Shown piece by piece: positions 18,429 through 26,959 of a stretch of DNA of 64,000 bases. The stretch is from Gillisella terrae (GTDB lineage: Bacteria; Pseudomonadota; Alphaproteobacteria; Rhizobiales; Rhizobiaceae). The notes under the pieces were generated by a model. It did no database searches. It saw only the letters and a list, made by a program, of their open reading frames with translations, and was not told the origin of the DNA. The stretch spans positions 186,001 through 250,000 of the forward strand of contig NZ_SSOA01000002.1 in assembly GCF_004801395.1 (NCBI RefSeq), written 5' to 3'. The position numbers and the translations under genes are program-made. Positions within the stretch are counted from its first letter, which is position 1, and every line of letters begins with the position of its first letter.

Positions 18429-21400
18429 GGGTCATCTCCAGAGGGGGCAGTTTTGACAGATTGAATTTTGCAGAATTGCTTTTTGGGGTCCAGAGGCCAC
18501 GCTCAATGGCTTCCAACAACCGAGCTGACATTTCCTCAAATGCCGCCCGGTTTTTCTCCAGCATAAAGTCGCGCACCCGCTCATCCAAGACAAAAGCGCG
18601 GTACACCGCCTCAAAATGCGGCTGGCGCACGGCACCCGTGGTGGCCGAAAAAGCAAACAGATAATCAACCGTTGCTGCAATCTCAAACGCGCCCTTATAG
18701 CCGTGGCGCATCACGCCTTCGATCCATTTGGGATTGACCACACGGGCGCGCACCACGCGGGCGATTTCCTCTTCCAGCGTGCGGATAATCGGCTTTTCCG
18801 GGCGCGAGTGGTCGTTGTGATAAATGGCAGGCCGCGTGCCTGAGAGCTGCTCCACCGCTGCCGTCATGCCGCCTTCAAACTGGTAATAATCATCACTATC
18901 GAGCAGATCATGCTCGCGATTGTCCTGATTTTGCACCACGGCTTCAATGCTTTGCAGGCGCTCTTCAAACAGGCCGCGCTCGGCCTTACCCTCTTCGCCA
19001 GCACCATAGGCATAAGCGCCCCAGACCAGATAGGCCTCGGCGAGATCAGCACGGCGCTCCCAACCTTTTTCGTCGATCAGGGCTTGCAAACCAGCGCCAT
19101 AAGCGCCGGGTTTGGAGCCAAACACGCGGTAGCCTGCCCGCCTTGTCGCTTCTTTGGCACTCAATCCTTGGGCTTCAAATGCCGCTATTTCTTTACGAAT
19201 GCGGGCGGCAATCGGATTGTCGCTTTCCTCTTCATCCAGTGCGCCAACTGCCCGCACGGCCTTATCATAGAGCGCGATTTGCTCTGGAAAGGCATCGCGA
19301 AAAAAGCCGGAGATGCGCAAGGTGACATCCACTCTTGGGCGGCCAAGCCTGGCTTGTGGGATGATTTCATAGCCCGTCACCCGGCGCGAGGCATTGTCCC
19401 ACAAGGGCTTAACGCCAATCAGGGCTAAGGCTTGGGCAATATCATCACCGCCGGTGCGCATATTGGAGGTACCCCAGGCCGTCAGCCCAAACGAGGTTGG
19501 CCATTCGCCATGGTCTTGCACGTAACGGGCAATCAAAAGCTCGGCTGATTTCCTGCCCAACGCATAGGCCGCAGGCGTTGGCACGGCGCGGCAATCGACC
19601 GAGTAAAAATTGCGTCCGGTTGGCAACACATCGGGTCTGCCGCGCGTCGGCGCACCCGATGGGCCGGGCGGCACGAACTCACCGGAAAGGCCTTTGAGCA
19701 ATCCGGCAATTTCGGCAGGGCCGGATTTGACCACCGAAGGCTTTAAACGCGCTTCAATCTCATCCAACACGGCGCGGGTGCGAGGCCAACCCTCAGGACA
19801 GGCCATTTCACCGGAGACGAGTTTTCCGGCAAGCACTTCAATACGCTCAACCGTATCGCCCTTGATGCGCCAAGGGGCATCAAGCACCTCAACGAGCGGA
19901 GCGGGCTTGGGGCCTTTCCATGGATCAGAAAAGGCGCAATCGAGCGGATCAAAATCGGTTAGCCTAACATCGAGCGCAATGGCGCGCTGCAAGCTGGCAT
20001 CGCCACCCTGCCCCAAGCCTCGCGGCACGCGCGCTAAGGCCACCACCAGATCGGTCAGCAATCGACCTTCTGGTGCCACGCCAAAAATATGCAAGCCATC
20101 GCGGATCTGCATTTCCTTGAGATCACAGAGATAGGCATCCAGTTTGGAAAAGGCCATGTCATCGACATCGCCCTTGGCAATGCCTGCATCCTCATCCAGC
20201 CCGATATCGGCCACCAGATCGAGAATCTGCTGTTTCAGCAATTTCAGCCGTCGCGGATCGCCACCGGCGGCCTGATAATATTCATCCACCAAGGCTTCAA
20301 GGTCTTTCAAGGGACCATAGGTTTCGGCCCGCGTCAGCGGTGGTGTGAGGTGATCGATAATCACGGCACTTGTGCGGCGCTTGGCCTGCGTGCCTTCGCC
20401 GGGATCATTGACGATAAACGGGTAGAGATGCGGCGTGGGGCCAAAGATAGCTTCAGGATAGCACGTTTCAGACAGCGCCAACGCCTTGCCGGGCAGCCAT
20501 TCAAGATTGCCGTGCTTGCCCATATGGATCACAGCATGCGCCTGAAATTGCCCCCGCAAAAAAGCGTAAAAGGCAAAATAGCCATGGGGTGGCACCAGAT
20601 CGGGAGAGTGATAACTCTCTTTCGGATCGATATTATAGCCTCTGGCGGGCTGAATACCGATCATGATCTTGCCAAACCGCATCAGTGGCAGAGCAAAAGC
20701 GCCGTTGAGAAAGAAAGGATCATTCTCTGGCGCGCCCCAGCGCGTGGCAACGTCTTTTTGCAGTTGATCGGGAAGAGACGCAAAGAAAGCATTGTAATCG
20801 TTTAAAGAAAGTCGTTCCCTTATAATTCGGCCATCTGTTGCCGCATTGGTTGGCCCTTCCATCAGCGCGGTCATCAATGCATCGCCGTGTGATGGTAAGC
20901 CATCAACCACATAGCCTTCAGCTTTCAGCGCCCGAAGCACTTCCATGCTGCCCGCTGGCGTATCCAGCCCAACGCCATTGCCCAAACGGCCATCGCGATT
21001 GGGATAATTCGCCATGACCAAAGCAACATTTCGCTCTGAAGCGGGTGTGGTCCGAAGCCTTGCCCAGTTGGCGGCAAGCTTTGCCACAAAATCCACCCGG
21101 CCCAAATCCGGCACATGGCTGACCAGATTGGCCTCCACCCGCGCATCATAGCGCGCCGCCGATTTGAACGATACTGCCCGCGTCAGCACCCGACCATCCA
21201 CCTCCGGCAGCGCCACATTCATCGCCAGATCCCGCGCTGTCAGGCCTTGGGAGGACTCCTCCCAAACACTTCGCTGCGAAGATGAAAACAATGTTTGCAG
21301 CACCACAGCTCCGCCCTCGTCCAACACAGTGGATGGGTTTTCAGAACCGGGCGCAGAAACCGCAAAGCCAGTGGCATTCAGCACCACATCGGGCTTGGCG

Positions 21401-22344
21401 TAATGAAAAATCGAGCGCAGGGTTTCGACTGAAACGGCATCTTTGAGGCTGGAGACGAAAACCGGGAGTGGGTTGAGACGTTGAGCTTTTAGCGCCTCTA
21501 TCAGCGCTTCAACGGGTACTGTTTCGCCGCTTTGCACCAGAGCACGGTAGAAGCAGATGGCGACTGTGGGCCTTGGAGCAAGGATACCCCCCTCTGTCCT
21601 GCCGGACATCTCCCCCTCAAGGGGGGAGATCAGGGAGGAAATCTCCCGCGCATATCCATCGGTCCTGCTTGAGGCCAAGGTAGAGGTGAGCGATCTCGTC
21701 TTGCCAATCTCCCCCCCTGAGGGGGAGATGGCTGGCAAGCCAGAGGGGGGTATCTCTCCAGCAACGGCCGCCGTCCATTCCTCCACCCCAATCGCCCCGC
21801 GACCCGGCCACCAAAGCCCTGCCTTCAGCAAAGGTGTTGCCATTTCCGGCTTTTCAGCGCCCTGCACCATCGCTTCGGCATAAGCAATAAAATTCAGCGC
21901 GTTGCGATCTCCGCCTTCAACCAGATAGGCCCAAAGGGCCGAGACATCAACCGCATCAGCATTGCAAAAGCCATCCAACCCGGCATCCGGCTTGTCATCG
22001 CCAGGCAGCACGATAATCTTTGCGCCACGTTGCTGCGCACAGGCAAAAAGCCCTTCCAGCACATAGTGAAAATAGCTCGCCCCACCCAACGCCCGCACAA
22101 CAATCAGTTTGGCGTGGCATGCCGTGCGCTCAATGTAAGTGTCCACCGACATTGGATGTTTGAGCGCCATCAGGCTGGCCAGCCGCCAGCGCAAAGATGT
22201 GTCGCGCCGCGACAAGGCCGAGGCCAGCGCCGAAAGCTCGGTATCGGCAGCCGACAGAAAAAGAATATCCCCCGGCGTCTGGCCGAGGTCTATCGCTTCA
22301 TCTCCATCCACAATCGAGCCTTGCTGGGCAAGCAGAAGGTGCAT
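18421..22344 (-). CDS. cobN: Aerobic cobaltochelatase large subunit CobN, with an in-frame palindromic repeat insertion
   Basis: 1307-residue ATP-dependent cobalt chelatase subunit that works with CobS and CobT to insert cobalt into hydrogenobyrinic acid a,c-diamide. The start MHLLLAQQGSIVDGDEAIDLGQTPGDILFLSAADTEL-type segment and blocks such as VIHMGKHGNLEWLPGKALALS and LTAWGTSNMRTGGDD are family-typical. Known CobN proteins are about 1270 residues. Residues about 198-254 are encoded by a 170-bp inverted-repeat element and give a low-complexity Ser/Gly/Glu-rich stretch (ISPSGGEIGK ... SPLEGEMSGRTEGG) absent from the enzyme proper; the frame is kept on both sides. The gene starts three bases after cobW. 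Confidence 0.95.
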   Translation of the reverse strand: MHLLLAQQGSIVDGDEAIDLGQTPGDILFLSAADTELSALASALSRRDTSLRWRLASLMALKHPMSVDTYIERTACHAKLIVVRALGGASYFHYVLEGLFACAQQRGAKIIVLPGDDKPDAGLDGFCNADAVDVSALWAYLVEGGDRNALNFIAYAEAMVQGAEKPEMATPLLKAGLWWPGRGAIGVEEWTAAVAGEIPPSGLPAISPSGGEIGKTRSLTSTLASSRTDGYAREISSLISPLEGEMSGRTEGGILAPRPTVAICFYRALVQSGETVPVEALIEALKAQRLNPLPVFVSSLKDAVSVETLRSIFHYAKPDVVLNATGFAVSAPGSENPSTVLDEGGAVVLQTLFSSSQRSVWEESSQGLTARDLAMNVALPEVDGRVLTRAVSFKSAARYDARVEANLVSHVPDLGRVDFVAKLAANWARLRTTPASERNVALVMANYPNRDGRLGNGVGLDTPAGSMEVLRALKAEGYVVDGLPSHGDALMTALMEGPTNAATDGRIIRERLSLNDYNAFFASLPDQLQKDVATRWGAPENDPFFLNGAFALPLMRFGKIMIGIQPARGYNIDPKESYHSPDLVPPHGYFAFYAFLRGQFQAHAVIHMGKHGNLEWLPGKALALSETCYPEAIFGPTPHLYPFIVNDPGEGTQAKRRTSAVIIDHLTPPLTRAETYGPLKDLEALVDEYYQAAGGDPRRLKLLKQQILDLVADIGLDEDAGIAKGDVDDMAFSKLDAYLCDLKEMQIRDGLHIFGVAPEGRLLTDLVVALARVPRGLGQGGDASLQRAIALDVRLTDFDPLDCAFSDPWKGPKPAPLVEVLDAPWRIKGDTVERIEVLAGKLVSGEMACPEGWPRTRAVLDEIEARLKPSVVKSGPAEIAGLLKGLSGEFVPPGPSGAPTRGRPDVLPTGRNFYSVDCRAVPTPAAYALGRKSAELLIARYVQDHGEWPTSFGLTAWGTSNMRTGGDDIAQALALIGVKPLWDNASRRVTGYEIIPQARLGRPRVDVTLRISGFFRDAFPEQIALYDKAVRAVGALDEEESDNPIAARIRKEIAAFEAQGLSAKEATRRAGYRVFGSKPGAYGAGLQALIDEKGWERRADLAEAYLVWGAYAYGAGEEGKAERGLFEERLQSIEAVVQNQDNREHDLLDSDDYYQFEGGMTAAVEQLSGTRPAIYHNDHSRPEKPIIRTLEEEIARVVRARVVNPKWIEGVMRHGYKGAFEIAATVDYLFAFSATTGAVRQPHFEAVYRAFVLDERVRDFMLEKNRAAFEEMSARLLEAIERGLWTPKSNSAKFNLSKLPPLEMTHD
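21584..21753. repeat. 170-bp palindromic mosaic element (RIME-like) inside cobN
   Basis: The ends are a perfect 13-bp inverted repeat (ATACCCCCCTCTG at 21584-21596 and CAGAGGGGGGTAT at 21741-21753). Each end carries an internal hairpin: CTCCCCCTC/GGGGGGAG on the left and CTCCCCCCC/GGGGGAG on the right. The left 47 bp (21585-21631) are identical to the start of the element at 32094. The middle differs between the copies. It resembles rhizobial intergenic mosaic elements; family name is from general knowledge and not checked. Confidence 0.85.
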
Positions 22345-22347
22345 GGC

Positions 22348-23421
22348 TTAGGCTGCCGCCTGCACGGCTTCCACCACCGCGCCAAAATCCCAATCATGCA
22401 GGCCAATCACCACCAAGCGGGTCTCGCGCTTTTCGCCAGATGCCCATGGCCGGTCAAAATAGGTGTCAATGCGCGAACCAACGGCCTGAATCACCAGCCG
22501 CATCGGCTTGCCGGGAACATCGACAAAGCCTTTGAGCCGCAGCACGTCATGAGCCTCGATCACTGGCTTCAAGCGATCAACAAAACCGGATGGGTCAGAG
22601 ATACTGCCGAGATTGAGGGCAAAGCTCTCAAACTCGTCGTGATCATGATGATGCTCATGCTCAACACCGTTTTCATGCAGCGCTTCATGCTCCAACTCAT
22701 GGTGTGATTTGCGGTTTTCAATATCGGTTTCTGTGCCAGCACCAATGCCCAGCAACACCATGGAAGGCACCTGCCCGTTTTTGGCCTGCACCATTGTCGG
22801 TTTGCGGGCAATGCGGCTGAAAATTTCGTCACGCACCCGCTCGATGCCTTGCGCATCCAAAAGATCGGCTTTGTTGAGAACAATGAGATCGGCGCAGGTG
22901 AGCTGATCTTCAAACAATTCCTCAATCGGGCTTTCGTGATCGAGGCTTTCATCGGCAGCCCGCAGCGCATCCACCTTGTCGTGATCATCGGCAAAGCGGC
23001 CAGCGGCCACCGCCGCACTATCCACCACCGTAATTACTCCATCCACAGTGACGCGGGTGCGAATATCTGGCCAGTTAAACGCCGCCACCAGCGGCTGCGG
23101 CAAAGCGAGACCAGAGGTTTCAATCACGATATGATCAGGCTTTACATCGCGCTCCAGCAAACGTTGCATGGTTGGCACAAAGTCATCGGCAACTGTGCAG
23201 CAGATACAGCCGTTGGTCAGCTCGATAATGTCATCTTCGGTGCAATTTTCCGCTCCACAGCCCTTCAACACCTCGCCATCGACGCCGAGATCACCAAATT
23301 CATTGATAATCAGAGCGATTTTTTTACCGCCAGCATTCATCAGCATGTTGCGGATGATGGTGGTTTTGCCCGCGCCCAGAAAGCCGGTGATAACGGTGGC
23401 TGGAATTTTTTGCTGCAACAT
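22348..23421 (-). CDS. cobW: CobW, G3E-family GTPase of the cobalamin pathway
   Basis: 357-residue COG0523 metallochaperone GTPase. The P-loop is GFLGAGKTT (residues about 12-20), the family metal motif CxCC appears in TNGCICCTV (about 72-80), and the GTP-specificity LNKAD motif follows. A His-rich loop (HENGVEHEHHHDHDE, about 250-265) separates the N-terminal domain from the CobW C-terminal domain. In this operon it probably supports cobalt delivery to CobN. It is packed between cobP and cobN with spacers of only a few bases. Confidence 0.95.
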   Translation of the reverse strand: MLQQKIPATVITGFLGAGKTTIIRNMLMNAGGKKIALIINEFGDLGVDGEVLKGCGAENCTEDDIIELTNGCICCTVADDFVPTMQRLLERDVKPDHIVIETSGLALPQPLVAAFNWPDIRTRVTVDGVITVVDSAAVAAGRFADDHDKVDALRAADESLDHESPIEELFEDQLTCADLIVLNKADLLDAQGIERVRDEIFSRIARKPTMVQAKNGQVPSMVLLGIGAGTETDIENRKSHHELEHEALHENGVEHEHHHDHDEFESFALNLGSISDPSGFVDRLKPVIEAHDVLRLKGFVDVPGKPMRLVIQAVGSRIDTYFDRPWASGEKRETRLVVIGLHDWDFGAVVEAVQAAA

Positions 23422-23425
23422 GCCC

Positions 23426-23953
23426 TTAACCTTTCATTTTCAGCGGCAAGCCAGCCGCAACAAAATAGACGTCTGCGACTTCCGCCGCGATCATTTGATG
23501 AAGCCTGCCAGCATGGTCGCGAAATTCCCGCGCCATTTTATTCTCTGGCACAATGCCAAGGCCGACTTCGTTGGAAACAAGAATGACGGAGGCCGAAAGC
23601 TGCGGCAAAAGCGCCGCCAACGCAGCACTTTCCGCTTTGATATCGCAGGTCTCTTCCATCATCAGATTGGTAAGCCAAAGTGTGAGGCAATCCACCAGCA
23701 CCACGCGGCTTGGCGCATCAATGCGCTTCAAGGTGTCTGCCAGCGCCAATGGCTCTTCATGGGTGGTCCAAAGCGGGCCACGGTCATGCTTGTGCTGCGC
23801 AATGCGCGCGCGCATTTCATCATCCCAGGCGCGACCCGTGGCAATGTAATGCCGCTCCAGACCGCTGTTTTGGGCCAGATTTTCCGCAAACCGGGATTTG
23901 CCAGACCGCGCCCCTCCGAGAACGAAGGTGCTTTTTACATTGTGATGGGACAT
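23426..23953 (-). CDS. cobP: Bifunctional adenosylcobinamide kinase / adenosylcobinamide-phosphate guanylyltransferase
   Basis: 175-residue CobP/CobU protein that phosphorylates adenosylcobinamide and then adds GMP during lower-ligand assembly. Visible: P-loop [14 protein letters not shown] (about residues 11-24), [24 protein letters not shown], the [14 protein letters not shown] block, and [21 protein letters not shown]. Length is normal. It is the second gene after the cobalamin riboswitch, three bases downstream of the small membrane protein. Confidence 0.95.
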   Translation of the reverse strand: MSHHNVKSTFVLGGARSGKSRFAENLAQNSGLERHYIATGRAWDDEMRARIAQHKHDRGPLWTTHEEPLALADTLKRIDAPSRVVLVDCLTLWLTNLMMEETCDIKAESAALAALLPQLSASVILVSNEVGLGIVPENKMAREFRDHAGRLHQMIAAEVADVYFVAAGLPLKMKG

Positions 23954-23956
23954 GGC

Positions 23957-24214
23957 TTAATTGCCGCCTTCTGGTGCAGCAAACAGGCTGCGTGACCTCA
24001 CATCTGGCCTGCTCTGTGCCATTTTCCCACCAAAGGTCGAGGATCCGGACAATGAGGATTCGGACGAGGCAGGAACGCTCACTTCAGGAGAGGCTGTTGA
24101 TGAAGAATCACTCACGTGATGCGCGCGCTGCGGCCACGCGGCAAAAACCACGGCAGCGACAGCCAGCGCAAAAAAGCCAGCCGCAATGGTGCGCGATGTG
24201 GAAGACATCACCAC
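23957..24214 (-). CDS. Small single-pass membrane protein, first gene behind the cobalamin riboswitch
   Basis: 85 residues if it starts at the GTG at 24214; the ATG at 24208 is the alternative. A GAGGGAG ribosome site lies ten bases before the GTG. One N-terminal hydrophobic helix (about residues 10-27, IAAGFFALAVAAVVFAAW) is followed by a Ser-rich, probably extended tail. I do not recognise a family. Position suggests a role in cobalamin or cobalt handling; the cobalt transporter accessory CbtB is also a short single-helix protein placed behind B12 riboswitches, but I see neither its His motif nor an adjacent cbtA. Its stop is three bases before cobP. Confidence 0.7.
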   Translation of the reverse strand: MVMSSTSRTIAAGFFALAVAAVVFAAWPQRAHHVSDSSSTASPEVSVPASSESSLSGSSTFGGKMAQSRPDVRSRSLFAAPEGGN

Positions 24215-24362
24215 AGTGACACTCCCTCACGCAAAAGAGAGCGGTTTTTCTGGGTGCAATACACACCCCTGCGGCACCAGATGGCTCCGCTTAAAATCTG
24301 TTGCGCCACGACAACCTCCGTGCTGGCGTCAGGGATTTCTCCCCCAATTGGGCACATGCCCG
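24215..24362 (-). other. Untranslated leader between cobalamin riboswitch and first cob gene
   Basis: About 150 bases without a convincing gene. A short GGGTG/GCACCC hairpin occurs near 24265-24282 with an A-rich run after it on the transcript. It may be part of the expression platform; I see nothing else. Confidence 0.4.
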
Positions 24363-24702
24363 TCACGGACGGCAGGTCTCCTGGCTCGCAGCTGCGAACC
24401 AACCGATCAGGTTGGCTCTCGGATTTTCCTCACCTTCCCGGAGCATGCGGCACAAGCGAAAAGGCGGACGATTCGTAGATAAAGAGGCGTCCAACCCCGG
24501 CAGATCGCTTTGCCACTCCAGTGGCTTTTCCGGTCTCTTCATTCTCCGCACCGGCCACACCATGCGGCCCGCCATGCAAATCACTTCAAAACCGGATGGA
24601 AAACCCTCGCTGCTCTACAGTCGCGGGGTCGGCTGCGTTTAGCGTGCCCTGAAGGGGTCCACGCCTTCGCATTCCCTTTTGCTTTCCGCCTCAAACCTCT
24701 TC
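24363..24702 (-). ncRNA. Cobalamin (AdoCbl) riboswitch of the cob operon
   Basis: Read on the minus strand, conserved elements occur in canonical order: AGGTTTGAGG near the 5' end, AAAGGGAA, the core CCCCGCGACTGTAGAGC, GCCACTGG, CGGGAAGGTGAGG, and the B12 box GAGCCAGGAGACCTGCC (within 24371-24390). A short CCGTC/GACGG hairpin right after the B12 box may belong to the expression platform. B12 binding should repress the cob operon downstream. Confidence 0.95.
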
Positions 24703-24725
24703 AAAGCAGAAACCATCCACGTTTA

Positions 24726-24754
24726 TGGTTAGGCGCAAGACAAATATATGTCAA
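24726..24754 (-). promoter_or_regulatory. Sigma70-type promoter of the cobalamin operon
   Basis: On the minus strand, TTGACA (24749-24754), a 17-bp spacer and TAACCA (24726-24731). Transcription would begin near 24718, just before the riboswitch, which supports the assignment. Confidence 0.75.
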
Positions 24755-24820
24755 TCGCACACCTGTTTCTATCTGGCATTCCTGCCAGTGGCACACCAGA
24801 TCCGTGGACAGGGAGAAACC

Positions 24821-25285
24821 TCACTGCACTGGTGGGCGCTGGAGATAAAACAATGAGCGAAGACGAGCAGAAACCTCTTCAGCCAGGCTCTCGGCGGCAA
24901 GGCTGGCATTGCCAGTCTCGGTCAAGACCTTGAAATCACCTTCAGCGACAAGCTCTCCCGTTTCGACGGATGCCGCCGAGACCTTGACCTCTGCTTCGTT
25001 CTTGTTGTTGTCCAGCCCGATGGAAATACCAACCTGCTCCAGACGCACGGTCAGGATAACCCGGGGTAAGACCTCGGACCTCACCGTGGCTGCAACCGCA
25101 TCGGACATGCGCCGTTCCACCCCTTGCACCAAAGCCAAAGGCACCTTTGGTCCAGCCACAACAACCACGGCGCGGACATCATAGAAGAATTTTTTGGGGG
25201 CGGGATCGACGATTCGCGACACGCAGCCCGCCAGCAAGAGCGCACAAAAAACACCAGCAGCAAGACGTAAAAGGCGCGACAGCAT
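24821..25285 (-). CDS. Putative lipoprotein of unknown function
   Basis: 154 residues from the ATG at 25285 (an in-frame ATG six codons upstream at 25303 is possible). The N-terminal lipoprotein signal ends in the lipobox LLAGC (Cys near residue 21), so it should be anchored in a membrane facing the periplasm. The rest is a soluble alpha/beta-looking domain with VVVVAGPKVPLALVQGVERRMSDAVAATV and a C-terminal helix LAAESLAEEVSARLRSLF. I do not recognise the family. It stands alone upstream of the cob promoter. Confidence 0.8.
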   Translation of the reverse strand: MLSRLLRLAAGVFCALLLAGCVSRIVDPAPKKFFYDVRAVVVVAGPKVPLALVQGVERRMSDAVAATVRSEVLPRVILTVRLEQVGISIGLDNNKNEAEVKVSAASVETGELVAEGDFKVLTETGNASLAAESLAEEVSARLRSLFYLQRPPVQ

Positions 25286-25377
25286 AAAACCCCGCAAGCA
25301 CAAAACACTGGCAATGAGAACAGAATTTAGCCATTGTTCAGCCTGCGGGAAATGTCAATAACATTGTCGTGACTTTA

Positions 25378-25400
25378 ACGCGGACCTTACCAATCCGCGT
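25378..25400 (-). terminator. Hairpin downstream of the ATP12 gene, possible weak terminator
   Basis: ACGCGGA / TCCGCGT, seven-bp stem with a nine-base loop, 84 bases past the ATP12 stop. The following transcript bases (TTAAAGTC) form only a poor T-run. Confidence 0.4.
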
Positions 25401-25484
25401 CACCGACAAGACCGAAAAACATTGAAAATCAGAATTTTAACCCCATAAAGCCATGCCCGGAAAGTTTAGAGAAAGCAAGAACCA

Positions 25485-26306
25485 TCAATTCATAGTTGCT
25501 TTCAAAACCAGATAAGCCGACTGCATGTCCACAAACCGTACATTGCGACGCGCCAGGGCTTCAGAATCAGTGCCCCAATGCTCATCGGTCCAGTTTTCGT
25601 CGAGATGCGCAATTTCCCAGCCCTCTTCCAGCGAAAGATGACCATCGGCGATGGCAAGCGCCAGAACGGCAGATCCCGTGAGGGATGTCATGACATGCAG
25701 ACTGGCAAGCGCAAAGGCGTGGTTATAGGTGCCCACGGCCTGCCGAAATGCATCCGTGGCCTGCTTTGGCTGCTCCACATGCATAATACCGCTGGTTTGG
25801 ATGAAACGCGCACCATGGCGGTCAGCAAGCCATGTCAAAATACCGTCCCATTGCCCGCTCTGGCGCGCCACCAACTCTTGCGGACCATCTGCGCGATAGC
25901 ACAGCAGATCGGAGCCGGAAAAGCGGACGATGTCGTCCAACACCTCATCCATGCTCAAGGCCACCGCATCAAGCGCCGTATTGACCAAGCGGGTGATCGG
26001 CATGGTGCCGGGGTCAATCACCTCTGCTTGCGCCTGCCATTCAGCCATGACCAGCTCTGCTGCCGCTTTTGTCGGCAAAACCAGACTATTGCGCGCCGGC
26101 GTTTTCACCGTCTTGCCATCCAGCAGCACGGCAAAGCCGCCATCCACCGGCCCGACCGTAACCGTCTTGTAAAACCGCTTGGGCAGCGGCTTTTTCATCT
26201 GGATTTGCGCCCGCCGGATCGGATCAGCGTCGCTCATCTCTGGCGCATCACTCTTTTCCCCAAATGGCTGGGCACCCTCAAAAATATCGCGCATCGTTTC
26301 ACTCAC
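25485..26306 (-). CDS. ATP12-family F1-ATPase assembly chaperone
   Basis: 273 residues of the ATP12 family, which in mitochondria helps F1 alpha subunit assembly and in alphaproteobacteria is assumed to do the same. Recognisable blocks are KRFYKTVTVGPVDGGFAVLLDGKTVKTPARN, TRLVNTALDAV, DLLCYRADGP, and a C-terminal WTDEHWGTDSEALARR. The start GTG at 26306 overlaps the stop of the HAD gene (GTGA); an ATG at 26294 is an alternative. The crcB-pseudouridine synthase-HAD-ATP12 order is common in rhizobia. Confidence 0.92.
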   Translation of the reverse strand: MSETMRDIFEGAQPFGEKSDAPEMSDADPIRRAQIQMKKPLPKRFYKTVTVGPVDGGFAVLLDGKTVKTPARNSLVLPTKAAAELVMAEWQAQAEVIDPGTMPITRLVNTALDAVALSMDEVLDDIVRFSGSDLLCYRADGPQELVARQSGQWDGILTWLADRHGARFIQTSGIMHVEQPKQATDAFRQAVGTYNHAFALASLHVMTSLTGSAVLALAIADGHLSLEEGWEIAHLDENWTDEHWGTDSEALARRNVRFVDMQSAYLVLKATMN

Positions 26307-26959
26307 AGAATATGATCAAGAAGGTCATGGGGCTGGTGAACAACAATATCGGCACCGGTTGCCAGCAATTGCTCAACGCTGGCGCTGCCCCAACTGACGC
26401 CGATGGCCTTGGCCCCGGCACTTTTTGCCATTTGCATATCGTAAATGGCATCACCAATCACAATGGTCTGCTCTGGCCGCATACCCGTTTCATCGCAACA
26501 CTCGGTCACCATGGCGGGGTGTGGCTTGGAGGGGCAATCATCCGCTGTGCGCGAGACGATGAAATGCGGGCGAAACCCGTGCACATCAAGAATGGCATCC
26601 AGCCCGCGCCGGGATTTTCCGGTAACGGCACCAATCAAAATCGCCTCTTGCGCTGCCAGCCGCTCAACCACATTGCGAATACCATCAAACAGCGGTGGTT
26701 CACGATAATCGGATGCCTGGCGCACTTCGGTAAACAATGACTTGTAATAGGCCATCATCGCCAGCGCTTCATCATCGACATGCGGCTTATTGTCCATGCG
26801 GGCAATAGCGATGTCGAGCGTCAAACCCATGATGGATTTTGTCGCGCTCAATGCCGGTTCCGGCTTGTTGAAATGCAAAAACGTCCGCCGCATGGTCTCA
26901 TGGATGGTGCTGGCACTATCGACCAGCGTTCCATCGCAATCAAACAAGACAAGCTTCAT
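26303..26959 (-). CDS. HAD-superfamily hydrolase, phosphoglycolate phosphatase-like
   Basis: 218 residues. The HAD motifs are all visible: motif I LFDCDGTLVDS (residues 4-14), motif II AVTGKS (about residue 114-119; Thr), motif III Lys in the PSKPHPAM region, and motif IV VIGDAIYDMQMA. The cap domain belongs to the small helical type found in Gph-like enzymes. Substrate cannot be told. It overlaps the upstream pseudouridine synthase gene by ATGA and the downstream ATP12 gene by GTGA. Confidence 0.9.
   Translation of the reverse strand: MKLVLFDCDGTLVDSASTIHETMRRTFLHFNKPEPALSATKSIMGLTLDIAIARMDNKPHVDDEALAMMAYYKSLFTEVRQASDYREPPLFDGIRNVVERLAAQEAILIGAVTGKSRRGLDAILDVHGFRPHFIVSRTADDCPSKPHPAMVTECCDETGMRPEQTIVIGDAIYDMQMAKSAGAKAIGVSWGSASVEQLLATGADIVVHQPHDLLDHIL

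Noticed and set aside
24208..24402. 64-codon minus-strand frame between the cobalamin riboswitch and the first cob gene
   Set aside because: It starts inside the riboswitch B12 box region and has no ribosome site or recognisable sequence.
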